64,000 nucleotides of DNA from Seminavis robusta (taxonomy: Eukaryota; Bacillariophyta; Bacillariophyceae; Naviculales; Naviculaceae): contig CAICTM010000321.1 of assembly GCA_903772945.1 (NCBI GenBank), forward strand, positions 1-64,000, written 5' to 3'. The notes under the pieces are model-generated. The model searched no databases and was not told where the DNA came from. It saw only the letters and a program-made list of their open reading frames with translations. The first letter of the stretch is position 1; every line of letters begins with the position of its first letter. Below, piece by piece: positions 60,150 to 64,000 of this stretch. A program made the position numbers and the translations under genes.

Positions 60150-62300
60150 ATGAGCCCCAAGGATACCCCCACGAAGACCGATAAGGACCTGGAAAGCCAA
60201 CTCGGCACTGCGAGGACTCATCAGCAGGAGCAGGAGGCGATTGATGACCTGGCCCGTGAGATCTTGCGTCTCACTTCTCCGTTCTCCGAAGAACCAGCCG
60301 ACGAGGAAGATGTCGGCTCCAGCGAGACGGAAGGAATCGACCAGTCCAAGTTGGTTCAGTCCGTCATAGACCGAATCACTGCTGCCGCTCTCGAGCAGAT
60401 CGCAACCGAACAAAAGGCAAAGGACGAAGACACTGCTTGCTGTACTAGTATGGAAAAGCGGTTGCCCAGCAGCAAGAAGGAGGAGCACAAGAAGATCCGT
60501 CCGACGACCCATCCAGGTATCTTGCAAGCTACTACGAGTAGCAGCGGCAGTAACCAGATCCCCGTTGTGCCACCCACGCAATTGGTCCGCAACACAGCGA
60601 GCAACACGCCTCGGGCAGTTGGATCGCCTGGAGCCTATGCAGTCGCACCCAGCAGTGAACTGAGTGGGCGTGACCCAGACAGCAGTACGACCTCCTCTTC
60701 TCGTGATCTAGTAGAGTCTCCATCGCCAGCTGTAATGACCGCTGGTGCCGCTGTCGGAGGCAGCGACGACGGCGCCACGACCTTGGAGGCCGTTCGAGTG
60801 GATGACATCACGGTAAGGGCAGAGCCAATGCAGGAAGGTGAAGGCTCCAAGAGCCATTCGCAACATAAGATCTTCTGGGGCAGTGCTGCTACCATACTCT
60901 TGCTGGTACTGATCCTTGCCACGACACTGACAAGGTCCAAGGATGATGGCAGTGATGATTTGCCGGCAGAAACACTTTCCCCCACCTATGATCCGGACAC
61001 ACGCTTATCTCTTTTGCGAGAGTTTGTCTTTCAGGAAATGAAGCCGCTCTATGAACGCAACTACAAGAACAAACGAGGCGTGGATGGGGAGCTTATCAAT
61101 GCTACCATGCTGTTGGAGGATGCTCTCTACGATCCTCAAGCACCCCAGAATCAGGCATGTCTGTGGCTTGCTCACGAAGACAGTGAGGTGGCAGAAATCA
61201 GACAACCTTGGCTCGACCAAGGTTACATCAGTAGCAGCTCCAACACTTCCTCCTCCTCTATCACGACCACCAATGTCTCAAGTTCTCTGCGCAACACTGC
61301 AGGTCGGCGATTACTGCGTCATCAGCCAGCCAAGCGTCGGACCATCATCCAGCGCTATGTACTGGCTGTCTTGTATTATTCCACCACAGAAGCCAACGTC
61401 AGCGACTGGACAGACTCCTTTGAGTTCTTGACCGATGGCCCAGAATGTGACTGGTCCGGATCCCTGTTGTGTGATTCCAATGGGTCCATCACTCACTTGG
61501 AGTTGCAGAAGAATAACCTACAGGGGACGATTCCTCTAGAGCTTGGTGCCCTGACAGCTCTGGATTTCTTGCAGCTCGGTGGTAACCCCCTGCAAGGGAC
61601 ACTGCCAGAAGCACTCAGTGAGCTGACTAGCATGAAGAAGTTTGATGTTGCATCCAATGACCTGACTGGCACGGTTCCAGACTCCCTGTACCAAAGCTGG
61701 AAGGGCATTGAAACCTGGAACTTGGCTACGAACCATTTCTCAGGAACTGTTTCTTCGCACCTAAGTGAGTTGGTGAATCTCAAGGCCATGGCTTGGGCAG
61801 GAAACGATCTGGAAGGAACCTTCCCTGCTTCTGTTTGGACAAATTTGTCCAAACTGGAGGAGATTGACTTCTCAAGGCAAACTGCAATGTCATTTTTTAT
61901 TGGCACAGAGATTGGCAAATGCTCCAATCTACAGAGCCTTGCCTTCAATAACATGGTGCATGATGGTTCCATTCCCACACAGCTAGGGTTGCTGACGAAA
62001 ATGACACATTTGGGACTCGCGGGCAACCACATAACGGGCACTCTTCCGAGTGAAATTGGAGCCTTCAGCCAGCTTGATTATTTGACTATGAGCATGAATG
62101 CGTTCACTGGAACTGTGCCAACCGAGTTTGCCCAGCTGACTTCATTGACGCGCCTGTTCTTGCAAAACACTTTGCTGACAGGTGACGTTTCCTTCTTATG
62201 TGAAGCCATTGATTCAGGGAGAATGAATCCTTTGGATCACATGCGGTTTGACATGCAAGAAGTTACGGGATGTTCCTGCTGTACATGCTGTCACTACTAA
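60150..62300 (+). CDS. LRR receptor-like membrane protein, single exon
   Basis: The 716-aa protein starts MSPKDTPTKTDK. Residues 1-235 are hydrophilic and probably cytoplasmic, with an acidic stretch near 50 and Ser/Thr-rich parts. One transmembrane helix follows at about 240-262 (GSAATILLLVLILATTL). The extracellular juxtamembrane part includes an RRTIIQRYVLAVLYYSTTEANVSDW segment that parallels the other LRR receptor in this window. About nine LRRs follow (LELQKNNLQGTIPLELGALTALDFLQLGGNPLQGTLP...) and a Cys-rich end cap (GCSCCTCCHY). There is no kinase domain. Unlike the receptor at 39.7 kb it has no introns and no recent internal duplication. The ligand and signalling partner are unknown. 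Confidence 0.86.
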   Translation: MSPKDTPTKTDKDLESQLGTARTHQQEQEAIDDLAREILRLTSPFSEEPADEEDVGSSETEGIDQSKLVQSVIDRITAAALEQIATEQKAKDEDTACCTSMEKRLPSSKKEEHKKIRPTTHPGILQATTSSSGSNQIPVVPPTQLVRNTASNTPRAVGSPGAYAVAPSSELSGRDPDSSTTSSSRDLVESPSPAVMTAGAAVGGSDDGATTLEAVRVDDITVRAEPMQEGEGSKSHSQHKIFWGSAATILLLVLILATTLTRSKDDGSDDLPAETLSPTYDPDTRLSLLREFVFQEMKPLYERNYKNKRGVDGELINATMLLEDALYDPQAPQNQACLWLAHEDSEVAEIRQPWLDQGYISSSSNTSSSSITTTNVSSSLRNTAGRRLLRHQPAKRRTIIQRYVLAVLYYSTTEANVSDWTDSFEFLTDGPECDWSGSLLCDSNGSITHLELQKNNLQGTIPLELGALTALDFLQLGGNPLQGTLPEALSELTSMKKFDVASNDLTGTVPDSLYQSWKGIETWNLATNHFSGTVSSHLSELVNLKAMAWAGNDLEGTFPASVWTNLSKLEEIDFSRQTAMSFFIGTEIGKCSNLQSLAFNNMVHDGSIPTQLGLLTKMTHLGLAGNHITGTLPSEIGAFSQLDYLTMSMNAFTGTVPTEFAQLTSLTRLFLQNTLLTGDVSFLCEAIDSGRMNPLDHMRFDMQEVTGCSCCTCCHY

Positions 62301-63588
62301 TGTTAGTGACTGGTGTTTTTTGTATACGGTAGGGATCTTCTTAGGGTGCCATGTGGAAAATGCGTCTCAAACGGCAGTAATGCACATATCAAAAGCATAG
62401 CTTGATTATCAACTCTTGCTCCAGAATAGCCTGGCTTGGATTCCTTCTCACCTGTAAAGTTAGTTGCATGTTCCGGCTACACCAACCTCTTCTCGGAGTG
62501 TACGGTATGGTAATCGAGTATCGAAACCATACTTTGACTGTTTCGACATATCCTCGTTGGTTCGAAATTGATCCATTCTTGATGAGTCGCCTGTGCCGTC
62601 GCCCATGCCCAGCATTGTACTGCCGCCGTTTGTTTGTAAATCTTCACCGGTCCCACGAGGGTGGAGTGAAACGAGCCTCGCCTCAGCACCTCTACCGTAC
62701 GGTGCCGTGCCGTAGATGGATCGAATCAATCGAATCACTGCTGTAGCTAGACACCATAGGTTTCTGCGCTTCTCTGATCTGAATCCGTTAATAGACTTTG
62801 AGGGTGTTGCTTTGCACGGCGGAAGGAACAAGCATGGTAGCCAATATATTCGGTGCAAACGATACGTTACACTTGCTTCCCCGCATACCTGCATCATTAC
62901 AGTACCGATCAGCCTGGATGCGAGGCGTCTGGAGGACCTAAGAGTTACGGCACCGGTAGCTCGGGTGGGTTCGACAAGACAGAGACCGTTCCATGAAGCT
63001 TGGAAACGTATGATGAGCGCGGTAACCCTGACGGATTGGAAAACGGAATAGTGGAAGCTAACGCAGTAACGAAATGCCCACTACAGTATACACGCACATC
63101 TTTCTGGTATGTTCGTTGGGGCACGTGTACCGGTACAGTAGAGTACGACTATGACCAGGGTCTAGCTACTAGAGTACCTACTGGTACCGTACACGGCATC
63201 CCACCCTTCACACATGGAAAATGTCAACACCAACAGAAACGCGACGTCGGATCCTCTAATAGCTTCTCGCGGCACAACCAGTTAGCTCGAGAAAGGAATC
63301 GGAACTGACCTCGATGGCTTCGGTGAATTCAGTTGCTTCTATCCGAGACCAAATGATCCCAGGCACTTCGACAAAAGTTGCTCCTATCCTACAAGTTCGT
63401 CACCGAGACCAAGATCCCAAGCAACGGCAACAGTTCCGCCTTGGAGACTATTCCTCCCTTTTGAAAAAGTCAGATCGACCTGAAGAACTGCACTAACATA
63501 TTAACTTTTATCATCTTTGACATGCCTTTTTGATCGCCTCATCGCATTGATCATCATTGGGTGCTCGAACAGTTGCTGATTTCGTCGT
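62301..63588. other. Intergenic between convergent genes
   Basis: This 1.3-kb spacer contains scattered GTACCG words and short ORFs without recognisable features (for example 63314-63496). No RNA gene or repeat array was seen. Confidence 0.4.
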
Positions 63589-64000
63589 CTACTCCTTCAA
63601 ATCCGAAATTCCGTCTACAAAACCGCCAAGCTTCTTTCCAAGTACCACTTTCAGCAAAGGCCCCAAGCATGCGAAGAACACCTTCAATTCAATATCCACA
63701 ATCATGTCCACAAGGACCTTGGAGTCCACTTCTCGCACGCGGAACGTAATGGTCATTTCCTTGGCAAATGGAGGTGCACCCTTGTCGATGGAGCAGGCGT
63801 AATAGCGCTGCTCATCCGACCAAGCAGTGACCGTTTCGACGAGTTCCTTGTCCGAAGAGTTGACCAAGAGACGCTCGGCCCCAATCATGTTGGGACTTCC
63901 ATCGGGGATGCTACCCGTGTTCTTGGAGGACTTGACTCCAGGGTGCCAAGACATGTCAGAGTAAGCGGCGAGCTTGCTCCAGATGAAAGAGGCACTGGCA
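63589..64000 (-). CDS. SRPBCC/polyketide-cyclase-like protein, partial at window end
   Basis: The open frame enters from the right edge of the window and ends at 63589, giving at least 136 residues. The edge reads ASASFIWSKLAAYSDMSWHPGVKSS, which matches the start of SRPBCC-fold proteins (a helix after strand 1, then W-x-P-G-V). Further on come ERLLVNSSDKELVETVTAW, ERYYACS-like and MTITFRVREV, and a C-terminal helix DMIVDIELKVFFACLGPLLKVVL. Members of this family bind hydrophobic ligands or act as cyclases/dehydratases; the ligand is unknown. The ATG at 63954 is probably internal because the conserved domain continues upstream of it. Confidence 0.65.
   Translation of the reverse strand, partial: ASASFIWSKLAAYSDMSWHPGVKSSKNTGSIPDGSPNMIGAERLLVNSSDKELVETVTAWSDEQRYYACSIDKGAPPFAKEMTITFRVREVDSKVLVDMIVDIELKVFFACLGPLLKVVLGKKLGGFVDGISDLKE

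Noticed and set aside
59788-60153. Plus-strand ORF with PTQPTQP repeat
   Set aside because: The repeat comes from the ACACAACC microsatellite; the stretch is more likely the 5' leader of the LRR receptor gene.
63314-63496. 60-codon plus-strand ORF
   Set aside because: It is short with no motif or partner exon; kept out of the gene list.
1-64000. tRNA, rRNA and riboswitch candidates
   Set aside because: By eye I found no cloverleaf with matching A and B boxes, no rRNA-like segment and no known riboswitch; a covariance-model scan would be needed to exclude small RNAs.

Overview
The window looks like nuclear DNA of a diatom, most likely a raphid pennate. This is an inference from content: intron-containing eukaryotic genes with GTAAGT/CAG introns of about 65-130 bp, membrane-anchored LRR receptors with diatom-style juxtamembrane regions, a receptor guanylate cyclase fused to a phosphodiesterase, a plastid-type presequence with Phe after the signal peptide, an intergenic space full of GTAC and CTAG palindromes, and bacterial-like genes carrying eukaryotic introns. 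A 20-N assembly gap lies at 12832-12851. No rRNA, tRNA or CRISPR array was recognised.

Layout. 0.4-12.6 kb holds mostly metabolic and housekeeping genes: a PEDS1/Kua-like lipid desaturase (-), an RNI-type LRR protein (+), an mS26-like mitochondrial protein (-), a membrane-anchored class I methyltransferase (+), a four-exon RING-finger gene (+) that only appears after splicing, and a NagB-LmbE fusion (-) whose active-site loop is partly carried on an 18-nt microexon. 14.6-29.3 kb holds a twin-bZIP protein (+), a membrane protein with two bacterial AapJ-like amino-acid-binding modules (-), a plastid-targeted DUF1295/ICMT-like protein (+), a nuclear-type protein with a diatom-expanded N-terminal domain (-), a G-patch protein (+) and a four-TM protein (-). 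At 29.8-31.4 kb is a secreted Cys-rich protein with a ferredoxin-reductase-like fold.

31.4-36.9 kb is an accessory island. It contains eight copies of an 18-bp inverted repeat, a CA microsatellite, a CR-type (Crinkler/RHS-like) NTPase-nuclease gene that looks interrupted, unrecognised small ORFs, and an ACGAA-rich tract. Two copies of a roughly 75-bp block lie at its borders.

36.9-62.3 kb is rich in signalling genes: a cAR-like GPCR, a four-exon LRR receptor with an exact 144-bp internal repeat, a 14-3-3 protein, two histidine phosphatases, a 23-exon receptor guanylate cyclase-PDE that appears disabled by two lesions, and a single-exon LRR receptor. An SRPBCC-like gene runs off the right edge.

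GPCR, LRR receptors, cyclase-PDE and 14-3-3 suggest environmental signalling through cGMP and phosphoprotein binding, but nothing in the sequence shows that these genes act together. Several predicted starts were moved from upstream TTG/GTG codons to the first ATG, and exon joins were chosen for reading-frame continuity plus family motifs.
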